Below the pieces are notes generated by a model, which worked only from the letters and a program-made list of their open reading frames with translations, did no database searches and was not told the origin of the DNA. The position numbers were made by a program, and so were the translations under genes. 64,000 nt of DNA, taken from positions 558,001 to 622,000 of the forward strand of contig OZ037900.1 of the NCBI GenBank assembly GCA_964035575.1, read 5' to 3'. This DNA is from Rhynchopus sp. YZ270_cl-10. Lineage: Eukaryota > Euglenozoa > Diplonemea > Diplonemida > Diplonemidae. Shown here piece after piece: positions 42,702 to 53,621 of the stretch (position 1 is its first letter; each line of letters starts with the position of its first letter).

Positions 42702-43330
42702 TTGACTCTTTTTTTTGCCAGTTGTACTTTTTTTGCACTCTAAAAAAAAGAAAAGAAAAATGTCAAAAGAAGGGAGAGATAAAAACAAAGTTATGAACAG
42801 ATTCTTTTGTTATATTTTATATTTGTCGTCCCATAGTGTGTTAGAAGGGGTTTTTGTGTATGCTTTTTTTAGTCTTTGGATTCTGAAGATGAAGTTTTTT
42901 GAGGGAGGAAGGGGAGAAGGGAGGAAGAGGGGAGGTTACTTCGAGTAATGCTAAAATATCAAATGGTATGTGGGAGTAGGGGAGGGGGGGAGCTGATGTT
43001 TAAAAAAATGGCTACAGTTAGTAAAATGAACTTAAACCGCACAGTGCTTAGCCAAAGAAAAGAGAGCGGTGGGGAGAGAGACAACGTTAGTCTATTCTTC
43101 CCCCCCCCCCCCCCCCCAGTCTTTTGTCAACTGCCTTTAAAGCAATTCAAAAGCAATTTTTATCTTAAAAACTCACATTGAAAAATGGTGTTTTTGTGTT
43201 TACCCAATTCCGCTCAGAAGATAGGGTGGCAACAACCCTGGTTGTCGTCTTCTTTCTTCTTCTTGAAAACTTGGTTGTATTAGTGTAGACACCCGAGGAT
43301 GAACTCCACTATATTTTTCTTCTTTTTTTT
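42702..43330. other. Intergenic gap
   Basis: Contains a partial class A hairpin (near 43028-43055), an 18-base C run near 43101, and a class D hairpin at 43281-43311 right behind the stop of the next gene. No gene seen. Confidence 0.6.
43281..43311 (+). repeat. Class D hairpin beside a stop codon
   Basis: TAGTGTAG ... CTCCACTA stem. In the minus-strand mRNA it would fall about 20 bases after the stop of the WD40/EF-hand gene, i.e. in its 3' UTR. Confidence 0.75.
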
Positions 43331-46300
43331 TCACCCCCAGGTCGGACTCACCACCTTCGGACGAGATATCGTGATGGCAGTCACCGGCTCTGGGACAGCA
43401 ATATGCAAAGGCTGTGTATCCTGGACCGCCACCTCCCCGCACCCCTCTAGCCCATTTACCACCCCCTCCACCCCTACACTCTCCGACACACCTGCGCTAC
43501 CACTGCTCACCACGTCCCCCCTCTTTGCCTCTCTACTGCGCCCACGCATCGTCCTGGGCATCTGATGGAAGAGAGGACGGTACACTAGAACCTCTGAAGA
43601 CGGGGCAGGCGGGTCCTGCAAGCATCCTACCAAACTGAGTTTGGTTTGTCGAAGAATTGTGTCATGGGAAGGGGGCCGCGCGACCCCTCTCGGCGCGTTT
43701 TCAAACCACAAAGAAAACGGAGCATCCTTAGCGTCTGCTTCAGGAAAGAACCCTGGTGGGTTTTTGAGTGGCGTGTTTTTGACTCCTCCGAGCACGTTGT
43801 AATTCATATTGAGTTTGGAGAGCTTTGGGGGGCAAAATATAGGGGCATCGGCGGTGATGGTTTCTGTATCAAGAAACGGCATTCTCGCTTTCTTGGAAGC
43901 AAGAATCGCATGCTGTACTTTGCTATCTCGAACAACAGGAGTAAAATCGATTGGCGCTGTTTTGCTGATCTTATTCAATGTAGAAGCCATACGGCGTTCT
44001 TTCACTGGAGGTTGTGCGAGGGGCGACGTTTTGCATCGAAACACTCTTCTCTGATTCTGCGGATGCAATCTCGGAGAATTTTGCGCTGTCTCCACCCGCC
44101 TCATTCTCGGAGACCTAGGACTCACTATAGGGGTTGAATCCACATTGTTACCTTCATTGTTACCTACAGCATTTTCACCTTCAGAAAGAGACACCGGAAT
44201 AATTGGTGTAGCACCTCGAGGCGACCCCCCAATGCGAGCCCGAGGAGACGACGGACCACCTCTCCGAGATGAAGGGGAAAATGAAATATGTCTGTCAATC
44301 CCGTTGGCTGTATCGTGGCTGTTGTGGCTTGCCTCGCTGTCGGTGTCGACTGCGATGGAGAGTCTTTTCTTGGTTTCGACGTCTTCAACAAAAGCTGCAA
44401 TCAAGCTTTTTCGTGCAGGTTGTGTCGAGGGAGTTATATTAGCTTTGCGTTCTTTCGGATTAGAAGAAGAAGCAGGCTTTTGAATCGACCCAACAAAGTC
44501 TGAAAGCGACTGTTGATCTGCATATGACGTCCCCCAATGCCACTGCGCTGCGGTCTGTACGGAACCCCGCGGGGTGGTGCGTTCATTATGCGTACTCAGC
44601 CTTCTTGGAGAAACAGGCCCGCTTCTCAACCTAAATGATGATTCTATCTTCATTTCTTCAACTTCGTCAAATGCGAATGGATCTGCCTCAGAAAACCCGC
44701 TTGAAGCGCCTGGGGTGTTGACCCCCTGTGTGACAGTAATCTGCTGCGTTGTGTCATCTTCAAGCAAAAGTTTCGACACCTTCATCAAATTGGTGAAGCT
44801 GCTATTATGCGACCCCCGATACCTCCCCAGGATCTGCGAGGCTTGGTCTAATGGGTCGTCCTCTGCCCCGTGAAGTTGCTCTGCTAAAGATTTTCTACGA
44901 CTAGGATTATACTGACTGGCATTGCTTTGTTGCCTTCTCAGTGGACTCAATGAGGTACGCTTTGGTGAAGCTGGTGGAGGTACAGATATTGGTTCTGTTT
45001 TCGGCAGTCCACACAACGGAACAGCAGGGGCCTGTACAATATGCGGAGTGAACGCTACAATCTCTTTAAAAACCCAGTCATCCTCCTGTCGAAGTCGTAC
45101 CATGCTCACCCAATCCGTTTCCGTAGAAGGTGTAGACCGTAAAGCTGTTGAAATCGAAGGGGTTTCAAAAACCGCCATTTTTTCGTGTCGGAATAATATA
45201 ACAGGGTGATCCCTTTTGAGGTGTAGCGGAAGTTGTTTGGCAAGAGAGGTCAGGGTTTGTTCTGCTTGGCGTGCATAATCGCATGAAGGTTGTCCATCCC
45301 CTTCACGACTAATTTTTAGCTTTAGATGTGCAGAGGAGTGTGCGGTTTTCTTATAGGAGGTGGCTTCGTTGTGATATACCGTCCCCACCGACTGTGTAGT
45401 AAATCTATTCCGAAATGTCTTTCCGTGCGTCGGTGACGACGGAGGCGTCGGGGTAGAATTGGTATCACCATGCTTCCTGATTCTCGCCTCCGTTCGAAGC
45501 ATCTCTGAAATACCTTGTACTATCTCCTCTCCTACTGCCTCACGTTGTAGTACCCCCTCTTTCCACACCTTTTCGGTAAACAAAACAAATAAAGAGCACA
45601 CATGAACACCTTGCACCTCATTTTTGGGAGTAACAGATGCACATTGTGTATTCTCGGTGATGTGCTGCTGCGCACCCTGCGATTCCTCTGAGAGAGGCGA
45701 GAGGGGTTCTAAAGCGTCGCTTCCACGGAGAAGTGGTGTAGAGGGCTCGCTATGTCCACCTCTCTGTCCCTTAAGGCGTTGTGCTATAACGGTATAGCAG
45801 GCAGGAACTACAGTGGTATCGTCCTTGTAGACTTTGCTTTGCTCTAAATGACCTAAGCTTTGCCCCAGGCTGTCCCAAAACGCAACCTGCCGGTCTGTTC
45901 CGTAAGAGCAAAAGACGTTGTCGCAGATTAAGTGAAGGCCATTCACTGTTTCCATACACTGATGTGCCGGCCAGGTGGTGACAACTTCCGCTTGGAGAAC
46001 CTGAAGCGGGGCGCGGTGCTTCTCGCCAACCTCATCCCCATCTTCATAAGGAAACCTCGACGGGACCAACGCATTCGCTGTAATCACTGCAGAAATATTC
46101 CATGAGGAGACACATCCATGGTCATCTGTGGAATATAGTGTCTTTCCATCCCATGTCAGACTGATGGTAACCGGGGGAGACAACGTCGATTTATGATACT
46201 GATTGATCTTCCACCTCGAGCACACTTGATAAGGAAACGGATGCGGCCGAAGTGTGTACAATGTGATCCACCCCCTCGAATCTCCAGCAGCCACCAAAGG

Positions 46301-48514
46301 ATACGGTGCAAGCCCGACCAAGCAAGAGACCTCACCCACCACCGGGTGGAGGTACACCCGGAGACGCTGTTCAGTCATCTGCACAACGTCGCCTTCTATA
46401 TCCGCTTCTTCACTCTTTTCATTCGAAAACCCAGCATACCGGCACACCCCCAACACCTTCGCCCTCGCCTTGCTGTATGTATCCACTATCGTCACCCCCT
46501 CTGTGCTGTCCCCCAACCCATACACCGACACCCCAGGGTAATAAAACCAGGAGGTAACCTTCGCTGCAAGCTTGACTGTGAAGACTGGGGTGATAATCGA
46601 CTCATGGCTTTCGGTGTATTTGTAGCAGTATAGGTTGTCCAGAGCGAATACGAGGAATGTGTCGGCCTGGGTTTCGAAGATGTGGGAAACTTCGTATGGA
46701 CAGCGTTGGAAGGTGGCTGCGACACCTCCTGTGGAGAGGGTGCGCATGAGGACCGTGCCGTCGTGGCAGCCCATCACAAAGCGGCGTTCATGGCGGTCCA
46801 GAAGCACTGCGGTGATGGGTGATTTAGCTAGCCCCATAAACGATTCCTTGAGTGTCCCGGTTTGTGCATCCCACAACCGTGCGGTTGCATTGCAGAATGT
46901 AGCATAGCATTGGATAGGACGACTGTACAAAAGAAAAGAGACAGGGCCATCATGCGCCACGTGGCCATTGTCGTTGCCGACCAAAACGTGTTTATGAATT
47001 TTAGCAACCCGTTCAGTGTCCGTCCTCGCGGCGCTCATCAACCAGCCTCGTGTAGTGTCGACAGCGATGTCGTAAAATTTAAAGTCTCGCCCCCGTTTGT
47101 CTTCCTTTCGTACGACACTGCGGTTAAGTGATACCGTCTGGAGGACTGCGACCTTTCGAATATCCCACACCTTGACCACCCCAAGACTATCCGCAGAGAG
47201 GAGATGCCACGGATGGAACCCATCGTGCTGCAGGCTGCACCCCTCCAGGCTGTCTACACCGCACTCCCCTTGTTGCACGCAATGGGTTTTGATGATTTTT
47301 CCTTTGTGGGGTTGGTCTACGTCTCTGAGTTTACTGATAAACTGCCCTGCGAGGGGTGTCCAAAGAGCCGGCTCTGGGTCAAAATGGCCGCTGGTGACAA
47401 GCAAACTGTAGTCAGTGCTATAGGAGAGGTTGTTGACAATTTGCTTAGCACCGTCTCCACAGAGTTCTCGTTCGACTACTCCGGTTTCGACGTCGTTGAT
47501 AAGGCATCGTGCGTCGAGCGCGGAGCTTGCTACCTTCTTTGCACCAATGGTTTCCAATGCTAGCACATCTGTTATTGGATGCCCATCATGCGGGGTGGTA
47601 CTATACTGTACAACCGGAACATTCATCACAGAGTCATCAGGAACCACTGCAAGAAGACCCCCTCTATGCGACCCACAGAACAACAGATTATGCGTATTAT
47701 CATAAAAAAGCTTTAAAATGGAGGTGCCAAGAAAGTTGTGTTTATAATGTTGGATTGTGTCGGCGCGGGTTTCGTCTTTTACGTCCTTTATGTGATAGTA
47801 TTGAAGGAGACCGTTTGCGGTGCTTACTACGAGTTGATTGAGAGGGGTCACCCATTCTGCGCATTGATAGGTGTATTCGGAGCGTAGTGTTGCATAAGGT
47901 TTGAAGGTTTGTGTGGTGGTGCATTGAGAAGGGAGGAAGACGGATAGGGTGGAGTGATCCAACTGCGCGGTACCTCCCCCGCAGGTGTCTAGCGTGACCA
48001 TCTTGTCAGGGGAGCGGAAGTAGTAGATGGAGCGGTGCCGACAGCGTTCTGCCGGGGTTTTGTACTGCGCAAGCTCCGAGAACGCGATGTGCCCGCCAAA
48101 GGATTCGGCCTGCGCATCGTACGCATGGATCACATAGTGCGATAACTCCTCCCAATCGATGCTCCCATTCCCGTTGATATCAATTATCGCGAATAACTCA
48201 TGAACGGCCACCACCCATTCTCTCTCCGTGAAAAGTCCACCTGGTACTGAAGCTAATATGATTGCCGTAAATTCTGATAAGGTAACAGGCTCGCGGAGGC
48301 GTTCTCGAAGAACGGAGATTTGTTTGTCGGGGATCATGCTGATGATGCGGGTTGCAGAGAGGCGAGTAGACTCCCGGTGCACTTCGTCCACCTTCCGCTC
48401 CAACAGCAGACGGCGTGATTGGATCCATAGCTCCTCATCAATATCATCTGAGACACCTCTGGTTGGGCATAACGCCTCCTCTACGTGGTCCTTCAGGGCT
48501 ACCTCCCATAGCAT
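43331..48514 (-). CDS. EF-hand/WD40 repeat protein (WDR49/WDR64-like)
   Basis: About 1,727 residues from the ATG at 48514 (MLWEVALKDHVEE); a start ten codons earlier is possible. An EF-hand calcium loop DINGNGSIDWEEL at about 118-130 is followed by a long series of WD40-type blades: LFYDNTHNLLFCGSHRGGLL, VKVWDIRK, ATARLWDAQTGTLKES, VSSWNISA and VAFWDSLG. The C-terminal third is disordered and Ser/Pro/Arg-rich with a short FTPVVRDSKVQHA block. EF-hand plus many WD repeats matches the WDR49/WDR64/EFCAB8 group, associated with cilia and flagella, consistent with a flagellate. A class D hairpin follows the stop. Confidence 0.75.
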   Translation of the reverse strand: MLWEVALKDHVEEALCPTRGVSDDIDEELWIQSRRLLLERKVDEVHRESTRLSATRIISMIPDKQISVLRERLREPVTLSEFTAIILASVPGGLFTEREWVVAVHELFAIIDINGNGSIDWEELSHYVIHAYDAQAESFGGHIAFSELAQYKTPAERCRHRSIYYFRSPDKMVTLDTCGGGTAQLDHSTLSVFLPSQCTTTQTFKPYATLRSEYTYQCAEWVTPLNQLVVSTANGLLQYYHIKDVKDETRADTIQHYKHNFLGTSILKLFYDNTHNLLFCGSHRGGLLAVVPDDSVMNVPVVQYSTTPHDGHPITDVLALETIGAKKVASSALDARCLINDVETGVVERELCGDGAKQIVNNLSYSTDYSLLVTSGHFDPEPALWTPLAGQFISKLRDVDQPHKGKIIKTHCVQQGECGVDSLEGCSLQHDGFHPWHLLSADSLGVVKVWDIRKVAVLQTVSLNRSVVRKEDKRGRDFKFYDIAVDTTRGWLMSAARTDTERVAKIHKHVLVGNDNGHVAHDGPVSFLLYSRPIQCYATFCNATARLWDAQTGTLKESFMGLAKSPITAVLLDRHERRFVMGCHDGTVLMRTLSTGGVAATFQRCPYEVSHIFETQADTFLVFALDNLYCYKYTESHESIITPVFTVKLAAKVTSWFYYPGVSVYGLGDSTEGVTIVDTYSKARAKVLGVCRYAGFSNEKSEEADIEGDVVQMTEQRLRVYLHPVVGEVSCLVGLAPYPLVAAGDSRGWITLYTLRPHPFPYQVCSRWKINQYHKSTLSPPVTISLTWDGKTLYSTDDHGCVSSWNISAVITANALVPSRFPYEDGDEVGEKHRAPLQVLQAEVVTTWPAHQCMETVNGLHLICDNVFCSYGTDRQVAFWDSLGQSLGHLEQSKVYKDDTTVVPACYTVIAQRLKGQRGGHSEPSTPLLRGSDALEPLSPLSEESQGAQQHITENTQCASVTPKNEVQGVHVCSLFVLFTEKVWKEGVLQREAVGEEIVQGISEMLRTEARIRKHGDTNSTPTPPSSPTHGKTFRNRFTTQSVGTVYHNEATSYKKTAHSSAHLKLKISREGDGQPSCDYARQAEQTLTSLAKQLPLHLKRDHPVILFRHEKMAVFETPSISTALRSTPSTETDWVSMVRLRQEDDWVFKEIVAFTPHIVQAPAVPLCGLPKTEPISVPPPASPKRTSLSPLRRQQSNASQYNPSRRKSLAEQLHGAEDDPLDQASQILGRYRGSHNSSFTNLMKVSKLLLEDDTTQQITVTQGVNTPGASSGFSEADPFAFDEVEEMKIESSFRLRSGPVSPRRLSTHNERTTPRGSVQTAAQWHWGTSYADQQSLSDFVGSIQKPASSSNPKERKANITPSTQPARKSLIAAFVEDVETKKRLSIAVDTDSEASHNSHDTANGIDRHISFSPSSRRGGPSSPRARIGGSPRGATPIIPVSLSEGENAVGNNEGNNVDSTPIVSPRSPRMRRVETAQNSPRLHPQNQRRVFRCKTSPLAQPPVKERRMASTLNKISKTAPIDFTPVVRDSKVQHAILASKKARMPFLDTETITADAPIFCPPKLSKLNMNYNVLGGVKNTPLKNPPGFFPEADAKDAPFSLWFENAPRGVARPPSHDTILRQTKLSLVGCLQDPPAPSSEVLVYRPLFHQMPRTMRGRSREAKRGDVVSSGSAGVSESVGVEGVVNGLEGCGEVAVQDTQPLHIAVPEPVTAITISRPKVVSPTWG

Positions 48515-49524
48515 TGTGAAAGAGAGACGAAACGTAAAATTCAAAAGAACGTTTTTTTAGAAAAGATTTCGAGACATGGTTTCGTGGAGGGGTTTTCTGA
48601 GGGGGGGGTTGTGGGGAGGGGTGTTGAAAATCAGTTGTGGGTAGGTCTCAAAGAGTAAGAGGATGGAACATTGCGGAGTAGGAATGTCCAGGGGAAGCGC
48701 ATCACGTGGGTGATGATGTGCCATCATGCTGCACCATGGTGTTGAGATGGAGGCTGTGGGGTGAGCAGTAGGGGAGGGTGGAAGCAACTTCATACGTAAC
48801 TATTTTTTATAGCAAATACAAAAAGCATTAAAAAGGGTCTCCTGAAAATTGAAACCGTCCTACTTTTCCATTTGTTGTTGTTTCCCCACCGCAATAAAAC
48901 AATAAAGACAATAAAGACAAAAGGGAGAAGATTGTGTTAAAACACTAACGTTCTCACTCCATTCGGTTTTCTCTTACTTACAAAAAAACAAGATCATTAT
49001 CTTGGCCACCTCAGCTTTGCTGATGATTTCATACACCCCCTTCCTCTTTCGACCGTTCACGCATCGACTACACCACCAAACGCGGGACCCACCAACGCGG
49101 GTTTTTCCCTTATGCACACGACCGAACTTTCGGTCCTTGCCAATTTTTCGGCACTGTCTGTAACACTATGTCAATAACACAAACACACACGCACAAGCAA
49201 ACTCCATCGATTGGTGCACCCGTTCTTTGCTCTGTTTTAAGCGCCCACGGATCGACCGCGACGAAAGGCACTCACAGTCCAAGCTAACACAAACCCAAAA
49301 TAGCAAAACCATTCTACCTCACTGCCCTGAGACAATGTACTGGGCACTCTCAGCCCAAGGTAGCTTAAACCCGAAACTCAAGGTGAAACGCACACACCTC
49401 GACCTGTGTGTGAAATGGTGAACAATAAAGATGCCACCTAAACCTGTTGTGCTCAGACACCTTTGATCACAATCGTTATGCACAGCATCAGCTCCGCGGG
49501 GTTCTGTGTGCTCCACCTCTAAGC
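48515..49524. other. Spacer with empty insertion sites, 3' of LRR gene 1
   Basis: From about 48711 this spacer aligns with 52009-53850 but lacks two transposons: the CAATAAAGACAATAAAGACA run near 48900 is the uninterrupted form of the 52210 insertion site, and GCTTTGCTGATGATTTC near 49012 is the uninterrupted form of the 53405 site. A class A hairpin relative lies at 49432-49470. No gene seen. Confidence 0.75.
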
Positions 49525-51240
49525 TCAGCTCCCAGGTCCAACCCGCTGCCTTGTTGATGTAAACTTCCGAACCTCGTCGTAAGTTTCTAAAGAAATGCAA
49601 CCATCCATAAACCTGTGTCCAATTCGTGTAACGCTGCCCAACCCTGCAAAGTCGATGGAAGTTAACCCCGTGCAACCTGATAAGAAGTAGTTCCCAAGGC
49701 TTGTAACGCTGTGCAATCCTGCAAAGTCGATTGAGGATAACGCCGTGCAATCTGACAAGAAGTAGTTCCCAAGGCTTGTAACACTACCCAATCCTGCAAA
49801 GTCGATGAAGGTTAACGCCGCGCAATCTGATAAGAAGTAGTTCCCAAGGCTTGTAACGCTGCCCAATCCTGCAAAGTTGATGGAGGATAACGCAGTGCAA
49901 TCCGATAAGAATTGGTGCCCAAACCTTGTAACACTACCCAGTCCTGCAAAGTCGATGGAGGTTAACGCAGTGCAACCTGATAAGAAGTAGTTCCCAAGGG
50001 TTTTGACGCTGTCCAACCCTGCAAAGTCGATTGAGGATAACGCAGTGCAATCTGATAAGAACTGGTGTCCAAGGCTTGTAACGCTACCCAGTCCTGCAAA
50101 GTCGATTGAGGTTAACTTTGTGCAACCTGATAAGAAGTAGTTCCCAAGGGTTTTGACGCTGTCCAACCCTCCAAAGTCGATTGAGGTCAATGCCGTGCAA
50201 CTGAATAAGAAGTGGCTCTCAAGGCTTGTAACACTGCCCAACCCTGCAAAGTCGATGGAGGATAACGCAGTGCAATCTGATAAGAACTGGTGTCCAAGGC
50301 TTGTAACACTCTCCAGTCCTGCAAAGTCGATTGAGGTTAACGCCGTGCAATCTGATACGAAGTTGTTCCCAAGGCTTGTAACACTGCTCAACTCTGCGAA
50401 GTTGATTGAGTATAACTTTGCGCAACCTGATAAGAAGTTGCTCCCAAGGCTTTTGACGCTGCCCAATCCTGCAAAGTTGATTGAGGTTAACGCCGTGCAA
50501 CCTGATAAGAAGTAGTTCCCAAGGCTTGTAACGTTTGCCAATCCTGCAAAGTTGATTGAGGTTAACGCAGTGCAACTTGATAAGAAGTAGCTCCCAAGGC
50601 TTTTGACGCTTGCCAAGCCTACACAGTCGATTGAGGATAACGCCGTGCAACCTGATAAGAAGTTGTTCCCAAGGCTTGTGACACTGCTCAATCCTGCAAA
50701 GTTGGATGACTCAAAAGTGCGTAATGACGCGCAGTCGTGCAGGAAGTACGCACCTATTGTCGTGACGTTGCTCAACCCAGACAAGTTAATTGATTCCAAT
50801 GATGAACATTTAGATAAGAAGCGGTCACCTATCGCAGTAACAGCCAACGGGGCACTCAGATCAAGGATACGTAAATTCGTGTGTGAGAGGAAACTGTTCG
50901 GAATCGCAGTTACGACTTCTGCCTGCAGAAACAACTGTGCCACCTCGGGGTCATTCACACGAGCAAGCCTCCCTGGTGTGAGGTTTGTCTCACCCAATGC
51001 ATGAAGAGATGTAATGGATTCTTGCTTCTTCGTCTGCCTCAATACGACCGTGTCGCCAGCACTCAGCGCTGTGATGTTGATGTCCTCTCCTTCGTCGTTC
51101 CCTCCGATGTCCAGGGTAAAGGTGTCTTCAGCAAACCCCGCTGCAGTTGCCACCTTCTGCTGCAGGTGCTTCGCTGTGTCATCCACATCCACATCGACGA
51201 CGTACGTCTTACCATCAAATCCCTCGATGTTGAGTTCCAT
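49525..51240 (-). CDS. Ubiquitin-like/LRR protein, copy 1
   Basis: 571 residues. Residues 1-75 look like a ubiquitin fold (MELNIEGFDGKTYVVDVDVD ... LSAGDTVVLRQTKKQ). A linker and a short capping region (PEVAQLFLQAEVVTAIPNSF) follow. Next come about fifteen 25-residue BspA-like leucine-rich repeats of the form GLGSVTSLGNYFLSGCTALT-SIDFA, and a conserved end cap (RIGHRFMDGCISLETYDEV). No signal peptide, so probably cytosolic. BspA-type LRRs usually bind proteins; the ubiquitin-like head hints at a link to protein turnover or scaffolding, which is inference. A pyrimidine-poor CCACAACAG acceptor-like site lies 20 bases above the ATG. The protein matches copy 2 exactly. Confidence 0.85.
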   Translation of the reverse strand: MELNIEGFDGKTYVVDVDVDDTAKHLQQKVATAAGFAEDTFTLDIGGNDEGEDINITALSAGDTVVLRQTKKQESITSLHALGETNLTPGRLARVNDPEVAQLFLQAEVVTAIPNSFLSHTNLRILDLSAPLAVTAIGDRFLSKCSSLESINLSGLSNVTTIGAYFLHDCASLRTFESSNFAGLSSVTSLGNNFLSGCTALSSIDCVGLASVKSLGSYFLSSCTALTSINFAGLANVTSLGNYFLSGCTALTSINFAGLGSVKSLGSNFLSGCAKLYSINFAELSSVTSLGNNFVSDCTALTSIDFAGLESVTSLGHQFLSDCTALSSIDFAGLGSVTSLESHFLFSCTALTSIDFGGLDSVKTLGNYFLSGCTKLTSIDFAGLGSVTSLGHQFLSDCTALSSIDFAGLDSVKTLGNYFLSGCTALTSIDFAGLGSVTRFGHQFLSDCTALSSINFAGLGSVTSLGNYFLSDCAALTFIDFAGLGSVTSLGNYFLSDCTALSSIDFAGLHSVTSLGNYFLSGCTGLTSIDFAGLGSVTRIGHRFMDGCISLETYDEVRKFTSTRQRVGPGS

Positions 51241-52209
51241 TCGTGTTTTGTGTGTTTTCTGTTGTGGAAGTGGTACATGGCAGAGACAGTTATGGCTGAG
51301 AAGAAAGGGTCGCCATACTCTTGATAATAGTTCTACTTGTTTTCGTAAAAATCCTTTGTTTTATGTGGAAACTATTTGACTCAAATCTTTTAAAATAAGC
51401 AAAAATCGAAAACCTTTGTGCATCTGTTTGCCATTTGGATGCTGGGGCGAGGAGTTGCCACCAAAACCACAAAACACCCCACACACGTGTATGTGTTCGC
51501 TATCAGGCGTGCGTTATTCCCTAATATTCGGAAGATAGCCCACTGTGTGATGTGTGAAAGCAGTTGCGGGTAAATCTTAAGAGTGGAACATTGACCACAC
51601 ATTCGTCATAACTCTTGTCTCCATCCTCCGATAACTGCCTGAGATGCATTTGAACAAAAAAGCCCTTCATAGTCGGAACACCTCTTCCCCGGGTTCCACT
51701 GGTTTGGCTGTTCTCACCTTCTTCCTATCCCCCAAGTGACCACATCAACCTCTCTTTTACCTAAAATATCTCAAAATCAGTGGGGACAGAAGGAATCTCA
51801 TTGACGCATTCATTCGTGCGCGTCTATAGAAGACGAGGCATTTGGCTACCTTAAGAGATCAAAACCAAAATATATTGACACAAAACCCAGCCTCTCAAAA
51901 AATCAGCCAGGACCACCACAGCAGAAGACAAACAATATACACACGAAGCGTTGAGGCGAGTTGGCTAGACACAACGTCTTCGTATCTTGTCCGCGAGGGG
52001 TCCTGAACTGATGTGCCATCATGCTGCACCATGGGTGTTGAGATGGAGGGTGTGGGGTGAGCAGTAGGGGAGGGTTGAAGCAACTTCATACGTAACTATT
52101 TTTTATAGCAAATACAAAAAGCATGAAAAAGGGTCTCCTGAAAATTGAAACCGTCCTACTTTTCGTTTGTTGTTGTTTCCCCACTGCAATAAAGACAATA
52201 AAGACAATA
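51241..52209. other. Upstream spacer of LRR gene 1
   Basis: No gene seen. It includes the intact AAATAAGCAAAAATCG site that is interrupted by a transposon at 60962 in copy 3. Confidence 0.6.
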
Positions 52210-53323
52210 CCGTAATCGTAAAAATTGTGGACCGTAAAAATGTTCCAGTTTGCCAAAAAACCCCAAAAAGTTCCAGAATTTTTACGGTCCAACATTTTTT
52301 GGGGGGGTTTTTTTGTGTTAGCAGTTTTTGGTTTTTTGATTTTTTTTTTTCCCCCTTTTCCACCCACCCATCGCGGGTGGAAAAGGGGAAAGCAGGTGGA
52401 TTTTTTTTTTCCCCCGATGAAACCAGTGTTTTTTCTAGGATTTGGAGTTTTTGGCTGACGGGGGTGCACAGGGCAAAAAAGTGCGTATATTTTTTTCCCC
52501 GCAGTTGACCATGCAACAGGGGATTAAAAAGGTTTTGGGGTTTTTCGCTGAAACTCGGTCAAAACTCGGTCGAACCCGGGTCCCCAACCCAGCTCAAGTT
52601 GGGGGCCTCCGGCGGAATATGGGAATTCCTCAGATATCCAACTGCGGAGTTCGGCACTTCATTGATATTTGCACTAGACACACGTGGCACGAAGTACCAG
52701 CCGGCGGTCATGACACCAAAGGTTCCTGGCGAAGCCACGGTACGCAACATTTCTAAGAAATGATGACATAAAATGGCACTTTCGTTGGTAATTATCTAAA
52801 ATGAAAGTTTCTGGCGAAGACACGGTACGCAACGTTTCAAAAAATTGTTAAAATTGCACATTTTTACAGCCAAACAGAGAAGAGCTACACTTACAGCACC
52901 TGGGACGCAAAACAGTTATGTTTGCAGCTACGGAAACGCCGACTCCTTACTTCCTGGTGAGGCTCGCGAGAGCATGATGGGGAAGGTGAAGGGGGGCAGA
53001 GTGGTAGGGGTGGGTCCCCCACCCCCAACCGCCCTGCCCCTCCGCCCCCAGGGGGGCCGCTAGGGGGTGCGTGCACTCCCTTGAAATATCAAAAAAGTCT
53101 GACGGGGGTGCGCGCGCACCCCCGCACCCCCTCCAGAAAAAACACTGTAATGAAACCAAAAACCGCTAAGTACTCGTCAGGCCAAAACCACATCTGGACC
53201 GTAATATATCTGGACCGTAAAAATGTTCCAGTTTGCCAAAAAACCCAAAAAGTTCCAGAATTTTTACGGTCCAAGTATTATACGGTCCAAAATTTTTACG
53301 GTCCACAATTTTTACGATTACGG
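52210..53323. mobile_element. CCGTAA-family TIR element, 1,114 bp, copy 1
   Basis: Ends CCGTAATCGTAAAAATTGTG and its inverse CACAATTTTTACGATTACGG, flanked by TA; the empty site is visible at about 48900. Second inner inverted copies (GGACCGTAAAAATGTTCCAG ... GTTCCAGAATTTTTACGGTC) lie at both ends, as if two nested or hybrid ends were joined. No transposase recognised; the largest internal frame is about 100 codons and unconvincing. Confidence 0.9.
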
Positions 53324-53404
53324 TAAAGACAAAAGGGAGAAGATTGTGTTAAAACGCACACAAAAAAAAACAAGATCATTATCTTGGCCACCTCAGCTTT
53401 GCTG

Positions 53405-53621
53405 CACGACGGTGAAGTCAATGACATGACATGTGCTTTTACATGTAAAATGACATGTGAAAATAAGTGACATGTGCTCACATGTCATTTTACATGTATG
53501 GTAACAGAAACTGATACTTTTTACGGTCAGTATACGTTACCGTACATGTAAAAGTGACATGGTACGCATGTCAAAAAGTGACATGTAAAGCACATGTCAT
53601 GTCATTGACTTCACCGTCGTG
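53405..53621. mobile_element. CACGACGG-family TIR element, 217 bp, copy 1
   Basis: Ends CACGACGGTGAAGTCAATGA and its inverse, flanked by TG on both sides; the empty site is near 49019. The interior is made of ACATGT-rich inverted motifs. Confidence 0.88.

Noticed and set aside
43331-43360. Intron donor GTGAGT near the end of the WD40/EF-hand gene
   Set aside because: The downstream AG candidates lack a pyrimidine tract, and the frame already ends a few codons later, so a plain stop is simpler.
49319-50650. Minus-strand alternative-frame proteins with LCRIGQRYKPWE-type repeats
   Set aside because: Out-of-frame shadows of the LRR repeats, for the same periodicity reason.
52442-52756. 104-codon frame in the 1.1-kb TIR element as a transposase
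   Set aside because: No catalytic motif, no homologous look, and it spans palindromic and homopolymer DNA.
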